This document shows positions 33,572 through 42,723 of a stretch of DNA of 64,000 nt, in pieces. The stretch's first letter is position 1, and every line of letters begins with the position of its first letter. Made by a program: the position numbers and the translations under genes. This stretch comes from Labedella gwakjiensis (GTDB lineage: Bacteria; Actinomycetota; Actinomycetes; Actinomycetales; Microbacteriaceae): the NCBI RefSeq assembly GCF_003014675.1, contig NZ_PYAU01000001.1, forward strand, positions 248,001-312,000. Direction: 5' to 3'. Below the pieces are notes generated by a model. That model saw only the letters and a list, made by a program, of their open reading frames with translations, was not told the origin of the DNA and did not search any database.

Positions 33572-36500
33572 TCAGATGATCACGAGCACCAAGCGCGGCG
33601 AGCTCGTCGCGGCCGTGTGGGTCGCGTCGCCCGCATAGCTCACCTTCACGGTGTGGATGCCGGAGCGCAGCTTCGGCAGCTTGACCTTCGCCGTCCCGTT
33701 CGCATCGAGTACCGCCTCGATCTTCTTCGAGCCGACGGTGATGACGACCTTGCCCGTCGCCGGGGTGTCGGACGAACTCGTCACCTTCACCGTCGCGGTG
33801 TAGGTCGACCAGCTGAACCCGACGACCGGCGAGACCGAGAGCGACACTTTCGAGGCGAACAGCACCGTCACGGCAGCGGAGGTCGCCGTCCCGGAGGGGA
33901 GCCCCTCGGCCGACGCCGTGACGACGACGGTGAGGCTCTTGCCCTGATCCGCGCGCTTGACCGTGTACGTCGCCGACGTCGCTCCCGCGATGTCGACGCC
34001 GTCGGCCTGCCACTGGTAGGCGAAGGTCAGCCCTTCGGTGTCCCACTCCCCCGGGGTCGCCGTGAGCTTCTTGCCCACGGCCGGCGTGCCGGAGATCGTC
34101 GGGGCGACCACGTTGACGGGGGCCTCCGGCTCCGGAGCCTCCCCGCTCGCGACCGAGACGACCGTCGCCTCACCCGTGTCTCCGTAGAGGACGAGTCCGA
34201 CGTAGTTCGTCAGCGGCTCGAGACCGGCCCACGACGCGGTGTAGGTGGACGGTTCGCCCTGCACGCCAGCGAGCTCGGTCGGGTCGACGGCGAAGTCGCC
34301 TTCTCCCTGACCCGGGACCACTGCGGCTGTCCGGACGTCGAACGCCGTCGTGCCGCTGTAGACCTGGGCGATCACGAGGTAGTCGCCGGCCTCCGGCGCC
34401 CAGATATCGACCTGCTCATCGGCCGAACCCGTCGCCGACTGCCAGCCCGCCACGGGGTTCCCGTCGCCATCGAGCTGGTAGACGATGAGGTCGAGGTCCG
34501 CCGTCTTGTCCACCGCGATCAATGAGAACCGCGCGAGGGAGGCACCCTCCGGCACAGAGACGGGGTACTCGAACTCGTCCCCTCCCGAACCGGAACCCGT
34601 GTGGCCTTCGGCGGAGCCGTCACCGGCGACGAGGGTCTCGGGAGCGAGCCCCTGAGCCTCGAGCGGGATCGGTCCGGTTCCGCCGGGCGTCACCTCGACG
34701 GCGACGTTCCCCGTGATGCCCGTTCCGGAGACCTCGTCCGGCGCGACGATCGTCACCGGCTGGACGGCGATCGGCGAACGCACGGTCGTGCCGTCCGTGC
34801 CCTTCCACACGAGCGAGCCCGTGGAGAATTCGTCGAGAGGCGCGTCCGTCCGGGTGAAGGTCACCGTGTAGGAGACCGACTCGCCCTCGGCGATCGTGAA
34901 CGACGACGGCGTGACCTCTGCGGTGATGCCGGGGATCTCGATCGGCTGGGCGGTGTAGCTCCCGGCCTTCGTCGCCGTCACCGTTCGGGTGATCGTCTCG
35001 GGAGCGGTCAGCGAACCGATCGCGATCGACGCCAGGTTGAGGCTCGACGGATCGATCGGCTCGACGTCGGGCGACAGCTCGTAGCCGACACCCTCGATGT
35101 AGGACGCCCAGTCGTCGACGTCGTTGAGGTAGAGCAGCCCGGCATCGAAGTAGCTCGTCGGTTCGACCTGGCCGGCACCCTGGACGAACGGGTCGGTCAC
35201 GTCATCGCCGTCGGCGTCGACCGTGTTCGATGCCGTCGTCATGAGCGCCGACTTGATCTCGGCCGGCGTCGCCGTGGGGTGCACGCCGAGATACAGCGCG
35301 CCGAGACCCGCGACGTGCGGTGCGGCCATCGACGTTCCGGAGAGGAACTTGAAGGTGGGATCGGCACCCTCGGCGTTCGCGCCACCGGCGAGGATCGCGA
35401 CGCCCGGAGCCGAGACGTCCGGCTTCAGGATGTCGCTGCCGTCGGCGAGCACGGGACCACGGCTCGAGAAGCCCGCGACCTGCGGAGACGGAGGCGACGG
35501 GTAGTCCGAGACGTTGTCCGGGAGGAAGGTCGCGGTCGCGCCCTCCGTCTGGGCGTACGTCACGATGGCGTCGTGGTAGGTGACGTCGACGTGCACCGTC
35601 GGCACGCTGTGCTCGTCGAGGTCGATGGACCCGGCGATCGGGTTCACGAGGACGAGACCGATACCGCCGGCACGTGCGACCTCTGCCGACTTGGCGACCC
35701 GGTCGTACGTCCCGCGGTCGCAGACCACGATCTGGCCCGCGACGAGATCGGCGTTCAGCGAGTCCGGTCCGCAGAGGTTCGCGTCGGCGACACCGTCGGC
35801 CGCCGCATCGCCCGCCCAGACGAGCTCGCCCGCGAGAGGCTCTGCCCCCTCGGTGCGGTCGACGGTGATGGACGCACCCGGGTAGGCGGAGCCGTCACCG
35901 AGCTCGACGGTGGCCTCGTAGCTCGGGATGGTCGACGCGGCGACCGTGGTGATCCACGGCGAGGCGTTGTCGAGCGTCGAGGAGTCGGGGCCGTCGTTAC
36001 CGGCCGAGGCCGACACGAAGATGCCGGCGGCCGCCGCTCCGAAGAATGCGTAGTCGGTCGCGGAGACCGTCGTGGTCGCCGAACCACCGCCGATGGAGTA
36101 GTTGATCACGTCGACGCCGTCGGCGACGGCCTGCTCGATACCGGCCAGGAGGTCGGTGGACGCACAGCCGTCGTCCGTCGTGACGGCGGGGTCGGGACCC
36201 GACCAGCACACCTTGTACGCCGCGATCTTCGCGGCCGGCGCCACGCCGGAGATCTGTCCGTAGTCGACGCCGCTCACGCTCGCATCGACTCCGTAGTTGC
36301 CGGCAGCGGTGCTCGCGGTGTGCGAGCCGTGGCCGTCGCCGTCGCGCGGCGACACGTACTCGCCGACACTCGCGTCGCCGATGCGGTCGGCACCGAATCC
36401 GTCGAGGAAGTAGCGCGCACCGATCACCTTGGTGGAGCAGTCGGAGGCCGAGAACTGCTCGCCCTCCTCGCAGATGCCGCGGAAGGTCCCACCGTCCGCC

Positions 36501-37204
36501 TTGGTGTAGATGACCTCGTCGCCGTCGAGGAACGGCTCGTCGCTCGGCGTGGTGGTGAGCGGGTCACCGGCGAATGAGGGGTTCTCGGGGGCGATGCCTG
36601 TGTCGAGCACACCCACGACGACGCCGGCCCCGGCGGCGTCGACACCGCCGACGCCCTCCCAGACTCCACCCTCACCCGAGAGCCCGAGGAAGTCCGTGGA
36701 CGACTGAGCCGTGGGGTGCAGGATCTCCTCGGCCTCGAGAGCGACCACGCGCTTGTCGGCGGAGAGGGCACTCGCCTGCGCGCTCGTGAGGTCAGCGGCG
36801 AAAGCGTTGACCGTGAGCGTGTACGAGTAGTCGATGGTCGCGTCGACCTCGGCCGCCACGTCCTTCTGCTCGTCGGTGAGGTAGTCCGTGTACTCGGTCA
36901 CGTCTTTCGCGCCCGGGTTGAGCTTGTCCCCCGCTCCGGGCTTCGTCGCGTCGAAGCCGGATACCCCGCCGTCGTACGTGGCGGCCGCATCGTCGACGAG
37001 AGTCACGACGTACCGCCCCGCGTCGTACGTCGTCTTCCCGCTCTGCTGAGAGAACGGGGTGGTCGGAGCGGCACTCGCCGCCGTCCCCCCGATGAAGCCC
37101 ATGCTGGTGATCGCCAGTGCGGCTGTAAGCCCGCCGGCGAGGAGCGTACGTGCTCCGCGCTTCTGTGCGCCGCCTCGTGGGCTACGCGAATCTGTATATC
37201 TCAC
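33572..37204 (-). CDS. Secreted subtilisin-like serine protease (S8) with PA and C-terminal beta domains
   Basis: 1210 residues from GTG 37204, chosen because GGAAAGG lies five bases upstream; ATG 37222 has no ribosome site. Twin-Arg-free signal peptide (TLLAGGLTAALAITSMGFIGGTAASA), inhibitor-I9-like propeptide, then the catalytic domain: Asp about 201 (GVVVGVLDTGI), His about 292 (DGDGHGSHTAS), oxyanion Asn about 403 (SASAGNDGP), Ser about 625 (LSGTSMAAPHVAG). A PA insert lies between (GELVWAGD ... VVCDRGTYDRVAKSAEVARAGGIGLVLVN). The C-terminus has an Fn3-like part and two Ig-like repeats (about 1020-1210). No LPXTG or membrane anchor is seen, so it is likely released. Confidence 0.94.
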   Translation of the reverse strand: MRYTDSRSPRGGAQKRGARTLLAGGLTAALAITSMGFIGGTAASAAPTTPFSQQSGKTTYDAGRYVVTLVDDAAATYDGGVSGFDATKPGAGDKLNPGAKDVTEYTDYLTDEQKDVAAEVDATIDYSYTLTVNAFAADLTSAQASALSADKRVVALEAEEILHPTAQSSTDFLGLSGEGGVWEGVGGVDAAGAGVVVGVLDTGIAPENPSFAGDPLTTTPSDEPFLDGDEVIYTKADGGTFRGICEEGEQFSASDCSTKVIGARYFLDGFGADRIGDASVGEYVSPRDGDGHGSHTASTAAGNYGVDASVSGVDYGQISGVAPAAKIAAYKVCWSGPDPAVTTDDGCASTDLLAGIEQAVADGVDVINYSIGGGSATTTVSATDYAFFGAAAAGIFVSASAGNDGPDSSTLDNASPWITTVAASTIPSYEATVELGDGSAYPGASITVDRTEGAEPLAGELVWAGDAAADGVADANLCGPDSLNADLVAGQIVVCDRGTYDRVAKSAEVARAGGIGLVLVNPIAGSIDLDEHSVPTVHVDVTYHDAIVTYAQTEGATATFLPDNVSDYPSPPSPQVAGFSSRGPVLADGSDILKPDVSAPGVAILAGGANAEGADPTFKFLSGTSMAAPHVAGLGALYLGVHPTATPAEIKSALMTTASNTVDADGDDVTDPFVQGAGQVEPTSYFDAGLLYLNDVDDWASYIEGVGYELSPDVEPIDPSSLNLASIAIGSLTAPETITRTVTATKAGSYTAQPIEIPGITAEVTPSSFTIAEGESVSYTVTFTRTDAPLDEFSTGSLVWKGTDGTTVRSPIAVQPVTIVAPDEVSGTGITGNVAVEVTPGGTGPIPLEAQGLAPETLVAGDGSAEGHTGSGSGGDEFEYPVSVPEGASLARFSLIAVDKTADLDLIVYQLDGDGNPVAGWQSATGSADEQVDIWAPEAGDYLVIAQVYSGTTAFDVRTAAVVPGQGEGDFAVDPTELAGVQGEPSTYTASWAGLEPLTNYVGLVLYGDTGEATVVSVASGEAPEPEAPVNVVAPTISGTPAVGKKLTATPGEWDTEGLTFAYQWQADGVDIAGATSATYTVKRADQGKSLTVVVTASAEGLPSGTATSAAVTVLFASKVSLSVSPVVGFSWSTYTATVKVTSSSDTPATGKVVITVGSKKIEAVLDANGTAKVKLPKLRSGIHTVKVSYAGDATHTAATSSPRLVLVII

Positions 37205-37471
37205 GGATACCTTTCCCGTCATGTGATGCGGTCGACGCCACGCATATACGGCGTCGTATTGCGAGGGCTTCGGGTACCCAAGAGCGAAACTAGCGCAGAA
37301 CTGGCCCCCGAGGGAGGGCCACGTGTAAACGTCGCGTTACGGGCGCCATGGTGGCGTGGCGACCGCCACGACGGATCGATTGTCGACTGTCGACGCGCTC
37401 CTCCGTGACGGCGCGCCCCATCCCCGGATCCCCGCGCTCGACGCACCGATCGCGCACAGCGAACGGAGATA

Positions 37472-37498
37472 CTGGCACTCGCAGAGGTAGAGTGCTAA
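37472..37498. promoter_or_regulatory. CIRCE element (HrcA operator)
   Basis: The right arm GAGTGCTAA (37490-37498) is a perfect match to the CIRCE consensus; the left arm CTGGCACTC (37472-37480) matches TTAGCACTC at 7 of 9, and the spacer is exactly nine bases. The right arm overlaps the -10 hexamer, a repressing position. Confidence 0.8.
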
Positions 37499-37501
37499 TC
37501 T
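37496..37501 (+). promoter_or_regulatory. -10 element of the hsp20 promoter
   Basis: TAATCT with an upstream TGC (extended -10 type) sits between CIRCE and HAIR, giving a start near 37508 and a leader of about 78 bases. Confidence 0.5.
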
Positions 37502-37511
37502 GAATTCCAGG

Positions 37512-37530
37512 TTGAGTCACATCGACTCAA
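37512..37530. promoter_or_regulatory. HAIR element (HspR operator)
   Basis: TTGAGT-N7-ACTCAA matches the HspR-associated inverted repeat (CTTGAGT-N7-ACTCAAG) except for the outermost pair, which here is G/C and still self-complementary. It lies just downstream of the predicted transcription start. Confidence 0.85.
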
Positions 37531-37585
37531 CTTCATGAACCAGCCGATCCGGCCGCCCCATGCGGCCCCGACGAAGGAGAAAACG

Positions 37586-38029
37586 ATGGCCATGAACTTC
37601 GATCCGTTCCGCGAGCTCGACCGCGTCGCCGGTGCATTCCTCGACACCCGCCGGGGACCGCGCCTGATGCCGATGGACCTCTACCGCGACGGCGACCACT
37701 ACGTCCTCGCAGCCGACCTCCCGGGTATCGACCCCGGCTCGGTGGACATCGACGTCGACGGTCAGCTGCTGACCATCCGTGCCGAGCGCACCCTCACCAC
37801 GGGCGAGGGCGTGTCCTGGCTCGCGAAGGAACGCGAGTCGGGTTCCTTCCTGCGCCAGCTCAACCTCGGCCAGGGCATCGACACCGAGAACATCACGGCG
37901 CACTACGACAACGGCGTGCTCTCCGTGACCATCCCGGTGAGCGAGAAGGCGAAGCCGCGCAAGATCGCCGTCGGCTCTGCGTCAGAGCGGCGCGACGAGG
38001 CGACGCTCCAGGTGAACGAAGCATCCTGA
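37586..38029 (+). CDS. Hsp20/alpha-crystallin small heat-shock protein
   Basis: 147 residues, an ATP-independent holdase that binds unfolding proteins in large oligomers. N-terminal FDPFRELDRV, alpha-crystallin domain with PMDLYRDGDHYVLAADLPGIDPGSVDIDVDGQLLTIRAER, the closing LNLGQGIDTENITAHYDNGVLSVTIPVSEKAKPRKIAV with the G-x-L motif, and a short tail. GAAGGAG lies before ATG 37586. Upstream CIRCE and HAIR sites predict repression by HrcA and HspR. Confidence 0.96.
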   Translation: MAMNFDPFRELDRVAGAFLDTRRGPRLMPMDLYRDGDHYVLAADLPGIDPGSVDIDVDGQLLTIRAERTLTTGEGVSWLAKERESGSFLRQLNLGQGIDTENITAHYDNGVLSVTIPVSEKAKPRKIAVGSASERRDEATLQVNEAS

Positions 38030-38049
38030 CGCTCCACCCGAATCGCGCA

Positions 38050-38092
38050 ACGACGAAGCCCCTCCCCGGCAACCGGGGAGGGGCTTCGTCGT
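38050..38092. terminator. Bidirectional terminator between hsp20 and icd
   Basis: Perfect 20-base arms (38050-38069 and 38073-38092) around a CAA loop; the core is CCCCTCCCCGG. It sits between convergent genes. Confidence 0.88.
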
Positions 38093-38108
38093 GCTGCGGC
38101 ATGACCGA

Positions 38109-39326
38109 CTAGGCGGCCATGCGCTCCTGCAGGTTGGTGTCGAGGGTCGCGAGGAACTCCTCGGTCGTCTGGTACGGCTGGTCCGGGCCGACGAGGAGCG
38201 CGAGGTCCTTCGTCATCTTGCCCGACTCGACCGTCTTGATGACGACGTCCTCGAGCGTCGACGCGAAGTCGATGAGCTCCTGGTTGCCGTCGAGCTTGCC
38301 GCGGTGCTGCAGCCCGCGGGTCCAGGCGAAGATCGAGGCGATCGGGTTCGTCGACGTGGGCTTGCCCTGCTGGTGCTGGCGGTAGTGACGCGTCACGGTG
38401 CCGTGGGCGGCCTCCGCCTCGACGACCTTTCCGTCCGGCGTCGCGAGGACGCTCGTCATGAGGCCGAGCGAGCCGAAGCCCTGCGCGACGGTGTCGGACT
38501 GGACGTCGCCGTCGTAGTTCTTGCAGGCCCAGACGTATCCGCCCTCCCACTTCATGGCCGACGCGACCATGTCGTCGATGAGACGGTGCTCGTATGTGAG
38601 CCCGGCGGCGTCGAACCGCTCCTTGAACTCGGCCTGGAAGATCTCCTCGAAGATGTCCTTGAAGCGGCCGTCGTACGCCTTGAGGATCGTGTTCTTGGTG
38701 GAGAGGTAGACCGGGTAGTTGCGGGTGAGGCCATAGTTGAGGCTCGCGCGAGCGAAGTCGCGGATCGACGCGTCGAGGTTGTACTGCACCTGGGCGATGC
38801 CGTCGCCGGGCGACTGGAAGACCTCGAACTTCTGCGGCTCCGAGCCGTCGTCCGGGGTGAACTCGACCGTGAGCTTGCCCTGGCCGGCGAACCGGAAGTC
38901 GGTGGCGCGGTACTGGTCGCCGAACGCGTGGCGGCCGATGATGATCGGCTTGTTCCACCCGGGGACGAGGCGCGGGATGTTCGAGATGATGATCGGCTCA
39001 CGGAAGATCACGCCGCCGAGGATGTTGCGGATGGTGCCGTTGGGCGAGCGCCACATCTTCTTGAGGCCGAATTCCTCGACACGCGCCTCGTCTGGCGTGA
39101 TGGTGGCGCACTTGACGCCGACGCCGTGCTTCTTGATGGCCTCGGCTGCATCGATGGTGATCTGGTCGTCGGTCTCGTCGCGCTTCTCGATACCGAGGTC
39201 GTAGTACTCGAGGTTCACGTCGAGGTACGGGTGGATGAGGGTGTCCTTGATGGCCTGCCAGATGATGCGGGTCATCTCGTCGCCGTCGAGTTCGACGACG
39301 GTGCCTTCAACCTTGATTTTCGACAA
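38109..39326 (-). CDS. icd: NADP-dependent isocitrate dehydrogenase (homodimeric type)
   Basis: 405 residues, cytosolic; it oxidatively decarboxylates isocitrate to 2-oxoglutarate. The sequence is of the eukaryote-like dimeric class: [21 protein letters not shown], the isocitrate-site [58 protein letters not shown] and the NADP region [32 protein letters not shown]. It starts with TTG 39326 behind AGGAG five bases upstream; no in-frame ATG fits the family N-terminus. A 26-base palindrome lies in its upstream region. Confidence 0.97.
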   Translation of the reverse strand: MSKIKVEGTVVELDGDEMTRIIWQAIKDTLIHPYLDVNLEYYDLGIEKRDETDDQITIDAAEAIKKHGVGVKCATITPDEARVEEFGLKKMWRSPNGTIRNILGGVIFREPIIISNIPRLVPGWNKPIIIGRHAFGDQYRATDFRFAGQGKLTVEFTPDDGSEPQKFEVFQSPGDGIAQVQYNLDASIRDFARASLNYGLTRNYPVYLSTKNTILKAYDGRFKDIFEEIFQAEFKERFDAAGLTYEHRLIDDMVASAMKWEGGYVWACKNYDGDVQSDTVAQGFGSLGLMTSVLATPDGKVVEAEAAHGTVTRHYRQHQQGKPTSTNPIASIFAWTRGLQHRGKLDGNQELIDFASTLEDVVIKTVESGKMTKDLALLVGPDQPYQTTEEFLATLDTNLQERMAA

Positions 39327-39381
39327 AGCAACTCCTGAGGGATTACGGGCGGATCTCGCCGCACCAGCTTACCGCGCGGCC

Positions 39382-39407
39382 GAGATATCTCGATGTCGAG
39401 ACATCTC
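39382..39407. promoter_or_regulatory. Palindromic candidate operator between icd and the GNAT gene
   Basis: GAGATATCTCGA and TCGAGACATCTC form an inverted repeat (11 of 12 pairs) with a TG centre. It lies 56 bases upstream of the icd start and 71 upstream of the divergent GNAT start. The regulator is not identified. Confidence 0.5.
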
Positions 39408-39465
39408 CAGTGCACGGCGTCGTCGCGTTACGGTCTCGTCCTTCCGCGGCGACGGCCCTCCACGC

Positions 39466-39471
39466 TAGCCT
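39466..39471 (+). promoter_or_regulatory. -10 element of a leaderless GNAT transcript
   Basis: TAGCCT ends six bases before ATG 39478. Confidence 0.55.
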
Positions 39472-39477
39472 GGGGAC

Positions 39478-39930
39478 ATGGCTGAGCTGAGACTCGAGGA
39501 ACTGTCGGCGTCCACGATCGTCGCGGTCAACGCGCTCTCGCTCAAACCCGGCCAGGAGCAGTTCGTCGCCCCCGTCTCGTACGCCGTCGCCGCCGCGGTC
39601 GTCGATCCGACCACGAGCTGGCAGCGGGTGATCCTCGACGGCGACGAGGTCGTGGGATTCATTCAAGGCAATTTCGATCCGAACGCCCCGCAGGACGAGT
39701 TCCGCAGCATCCTCTGGCGCATCAACGTCGACGCGGACGACCAGGGCCGCGGTATCGGTACGTTCGCGGTCGAGGCGCTCCGCTCCGAGGCCACGGCTCG
39801 CGGCTTCAACCACCTCGACGTCATCTACGAGCCGGGCGAGAGCGGACCGGAGGCGTTCTTCCTCCGGGTCGGCTTCGCCCCGGTCGGAGAGACCTCCTAC
39901 GGCGAGACGATCGCGGAACTCACGCTCTGA
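39478..39930 (+). CDS. GNAT-family N-acetyltransferase
   Basis: 150 residues, acetyl-CoA dependent. The acetyl-CoA loop is RINVDADDQGRGIGTFAVEALRSEATARG (motif A, Q-x-x-G-x-G), preceded by a beta-strand VVGFIQGNF and followed by LDVIYEPGESGPEAFFLRVGFAPVGE. The acceptor is unknown; similarity in layout to SpeG-like diamine acetyltransferases is only suggestive. Probably leaderless. Confidence 0.9.
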   Translation: MAELRLEELSASTIVAVNALSLKPGQEQFVAPVSYAVAAAVVDPTTSWQRVILDGDEVVGFIQGNFDPNAPQDEFRSILWRINVDADDQGRGIGTFAVEALRSEATARGFNHLDVIYEPGESGPEAFFLRVGFAPVGETSYGETIAELTL

Positions 39931-39947
39931 ACGGGCCCTCGGCCTTC

Positions 39948-40265
39948 GTGGCCCCCGAGGACGACGGGCCGCCGAGCGGTGACGAGTTCGTCGAGGAGGT
40001 CCTCGCCGTCGTCGCGGCCATCCCGTCCGGTCACGTCATGAGCTACGGCGTCGTCGCCGCCGCCATCGGGTCCCGATCCGCCCGCGGCGTCGGACGGGTC
40101 ATGGCTCACGCCGGATCGACAGTGCCCTGGTGGCGCGTCGTGAGATCCGGCGGCTTCCCGCCGCGGGGCCTCGAGCAGGAGGCGCTCCCCCACTACCTCG
40201 CCGAGCGCACCCCGATCGTCGAGACGCCATCGGGCTATCGGATCGCCCGGTCCGCCTGGATCTGA
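39948..40265 (+). CDS. Alkyltransferase-like protein (MGMT fold, Trp replaces active-site Cys)
   Basis: 105 residues, only the DNA-binding half of O6-methylguanine methyltransferase. The helix-turn-helix with Arg finger is GVVAAAIGSRSARGVGRVMAHAG; where MGMT has PCHRV, this protein has PWWRVV (Trp61), as in Atl proteins that bind alkyl-guanine without repairing it and hand it to nucleotide-excision repair. GTG 39948 is the only plausible start, 17 bases after the GNAT stop. Confidence 0.88.
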   Translation: MAPEDDGPPSGDEFVEEVLAVVAAIPSGHVMSYGVVAAAIGSRSARGVGRVMAHAGSTVPWWRVVRSGGFPPRGLEQEALPHYLAERTPIVETPSGYRIARSAWI

Positions 40266-40383
40266 TCGTCGATGCCGCGTCGACGCAATCGTGGACATGC
40301 GACCGTGAATCGGCCTGGAGGATGAGGCCCTTCAGCCCACCGAGGGACGACCAGTGCGGGGTCGGCGGGCGAGGCTTGAGACC

Positions 40384-40845
40384 ATGGCACCTCGACATCT
40401 CCGGCGCATCGCGGCGGCAGCACTCGCCCTCGCGATCGTCCCAGCCCTGTGCTCGTGCTCGAGCCTGCAGCTCGCCTTCGGCTCGACCGTCGGGGGCGCG
40501 TACGGGGCGATCGACGGCTTCCGCGACGACGACACACTGCCGGCGCCCTCCTGGGTCCCCGACGATGCATCGGCGATCCGCTACACGACGGATCTCGCCG
40601 ACCACGCCTCGATCCTGACGTTCCAGTCGCCGACGCACTTCGTCGCAGGCACGTGTGAGCTGATGTCGGCGGGAGCGTCGGCATCCACGGCCGAGACGGG
40701 GGTTCCGATCGACGATTCGTGGTGGCCCGAGACGATTCCGTCATCGCTCTTCTCGTGCGACGGGGGCTGGACGGCGTTCACCGACGGCGACACGATCTAC
40801 GCCTTCAGCCCGGGAACGGTGGCCGACGGGAGTCCCTCCACCTGA
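40384..40845 (+). CDS. Hypothetical lipoprotein
   Basis: 153 residues. The signal peptide RRIAAAALALAIVPALCSC ends in a Cys-rich lipobox (ALCSCSS), so the anchored Cys is ambiguous. The mature part is a short soluble domain with two further Cys residues (GTCELM; FSCDGG) that could pair. No family was recognised. It is followed by a strong terminator. Confidence 0.75.
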   Translation: MAPRHLRRIAAAALALAIVPALCSCSSLQLAFGSTVGGAYGAIDGFRDDDTLPAPSWVPDDASAIRYTTDLADHASILTFQSPTHFVAGTCELMSAGASASTAETGVPIDDSWWPETIPSSLFSCDGGWTAFTDGDTIYAFSPGTVADGSPST

Positions 40846-40848
40846 CAC

Positions 40849-40894
40849 GAGAAGGGGGAGGGCGCACGGCGAGACGTGCACCCTCCCCCTTCTC
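40849..40894. terminator. Bidirectional terminator between the lipoprotein and the ABC exporter
   Basis: 14-base arms GAGAAGGGGGAGGG and its complement, plus an inner GCAC/GTGC pair, at the junction of convergent genes. The right part ends 12 bases before the exporter stop. Confidence 0.85.
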
Positions 40895-40905
40895 CGACCC
40901 CTCGG

Positions 40906-42723
40906 TCACACGAGGGAGTCGCGCCAGGCCGCATGCATCCGCGCGAACCGCCCGGTTCCCGCGATCAGCTCGGCCGGAGTCCCGTCCTCGACGATCTGAC
41001 CGTGCTCCATGACGAGCACGCGGTCGGCGATCGCCACGGTGGACAGTCGGTGCGCGATGATCACGGCGGTCCGGTCGGACAGCAGCGTCTGGAGCGCCTC
41101 CTGGACGAGGCGCTCACTCGGGATGTCGAGCGACGCCGTCGCCTCATCCAGGATCAGGACGGACGGGTCGGCCAGGAACGCGCGCGCGAACGAGATCAGC
41201 TGACGCTGACCGGCGGAGACGCGCCCGCCGCGCTTGTTCACGTCGGTCTCGTAGCCGTTCGGGAGGGCCTCGATGAACTCGTGCGCACCGACGGCCCGTG
41301 CCGCCCGCTCGATCTCGTCCGCCGACGCGCCGGGCTTCCCCAGCGCGATGTTGTCCGCGACCGTTCCCGAGAACAGGTAGGCCTCCTGCGTCACCATGAC
41401 GATCGCGCGTCGGAGGTCCTTCGGATGGAGCTTGCGCAGATCGACGTCATCGAGCAGCACCCTCCCCTCCGTGGGGTCGTAGAAGCGCGAGATCAGCTTG
41501 GCCAGCGTGGACTTGCCCGCACCCGTCGTGCCGACGAGCGCGATCGTCTGCCCCGCAGGGATGTCGAGCGTGAACTGCGGCAGCACGACGCTGTCGGCGT
41601 TGTACGCGAACCGCACGTCCTCGAACGCCACGTGACCGCGAGCAGTCCACAGATCGATCGGGCTCGTCGGGTCGGGAACACTCGGCTGCTCCTCGAGCAC
41701 CCCCGAGATCTTCTCGAGCGCTGCGGCCGCCGACTGGTAGGAGTTGTAGAACATCGCCATCTCCTCCATCGGATCGAAGAATCGCCGCGTGTAGAGCACG
41801 GCGGCGAGGAGAGCACCGATCTCGATCGCTCCGTCGACGACCCGGAAACCGCCGACGAGCAGCACCGCGGCGACCGTGAGGTTGCCGATCAGCACGAGTC
41901 CGGGGTCGAAGAAGCCGAAGAGACGGATCGCCCGGGCGTTCGCGTCACGGTAGTCCTCGACGAGATCCCCGTAGGTGTCCTCGTTGCGCTTCTCCTTCCG
42001 GAACGCCTTGACCGCCCGGATACCCGTCATCGTCTCGACGAACTGCACGATGACGCGCGCCGACGTCACACGCGTCTCCCGGAACACCGACTGCGAGCGC
42101 TTCTGGAACCATCGGGTGAGGAGGAGCAACGGCACGAGCGAGACGAGCAGCACGAGACCGCTCGTCCAGTCGAGCAGGAACAACGCGATGCCTGTGAAGG
42201 TCATGTACAGCAGCCCGGAGACCAGTTGGTTGATTCCCGAGTCGAGCAGTTCCTTGATCGAGTCGAGGTCGCTCGTCTGGCGCGAGATGATCCGCCCTGA
42301 GGTGTAGCTCTCGTGGAACTCGAGGCTGAGCCGTTGGGTGTGGAGGAAGACCCTCTTGCGCAGATCGATGAGGATCGCCTGACTGATGCGCGCGCTCAGC
42401 ACGGTGTACCACGCGATCAGGACAGCGCCGATGATTCCCGTGACCAGGTAGATCGCGACGATGCCGACGATCGGCATCCAGTCAGCGCGGTCGAGGACGG
42501 CCGGCAGTCCCGTGTCGATCCCGAACGCGATGAGAGCGGGCCCCGCCACCTGGGCGGCCGTCGAGACGACGACGACGACCATCGTCAAGATCACGCGGAC
42601 CTTGAGCGGGGCGAGAAGCGAGCCGAGCAGCCGCAGCGACCGGCGGCGGATCTGCCGGGACTCCGCCTTCGAGAGATCGTCGCGTTCCTCGCCGCTGACG
42701 CCCAGTACTGAAGCAGAGCTCAT
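40906..42723 (-). CDS. ABC exporter half-transporter, canonical-site subunit
   Basis: 605 residues: a six-helix membrane domain (about 40-330) then an ATPase domain with Walker [11 protein letters not shown]-loop VTQEAYLF, signature VSAGQRQL, Walker [12 protein letters not shown] with the catalytic Glu, and switch His in [10 protein letters not shown]. The signature is slightly degenerate. Its ATG overlaps the stop of the partner gene (ATGA); the two encode a heterodimeric multidrug/lipid-type exporter. Substrate unknown. Confidence 0.94.
   Translation of the reverse strand: MSSASVLGVSGEERDDLSKAESRQIRRRSLRLLGSLLAPLKVRVILTMVVVVVSTAAQVAGPALIAFGIDTGLPAVLDRADWMPIVGIVAIYLVTGIIGAVLIAWYTVLSARISQAILIDLRKRVFLHTQRLSLEFHESYTSGRIISRQTSDLDSIKELLDSGINQLVSGLLYMTFTGIALFLLDWTSGLVLLVSLVPLLLLTRWFQKRSQSVFRETRVTSARVIVQFVETMTGIRAVKAFRKEKRNEDTYGDLVEDYRDANARAIRLFGFFDPGLVLIGNLTVAAVLLVGGFRVVDGAIEIGALLAAVLYTRRFFDPMEEMAMFYNSYQSAAAALEKISGVLEEQPSVPDPTSPIDLWTARGHVAFEDVRFAYNADSVVLPQFTLDIPAGQTIALVGTTGAGKSTLAKLISRFYDPTEGRVLLDDVDLRKLHPKDLRRAIVMVTQEAYLFSGTVADNIALGKPGASADEIERAARAVGAHEFIEALPNGYETDVNKRGGRVSAGQRQLISFARAFLADPSVLILDEATASLDIPSERLVQEALQTLLSDRTAVIIAHRLSTVAIADRVLVMEHGQIVEDGTPAELIAGTGRFARMHAAWRDSLV

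Larger units (their letters stand above)
37205..37585. other. 381-base intergenic region between the subtilase and hsp20 genes
   Basis: No gene is seen. The left part must hold the subtilase promoter; the right part carries the hsp20 control region (CIRCE, -10, HAIR). Confidence 0.7.
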
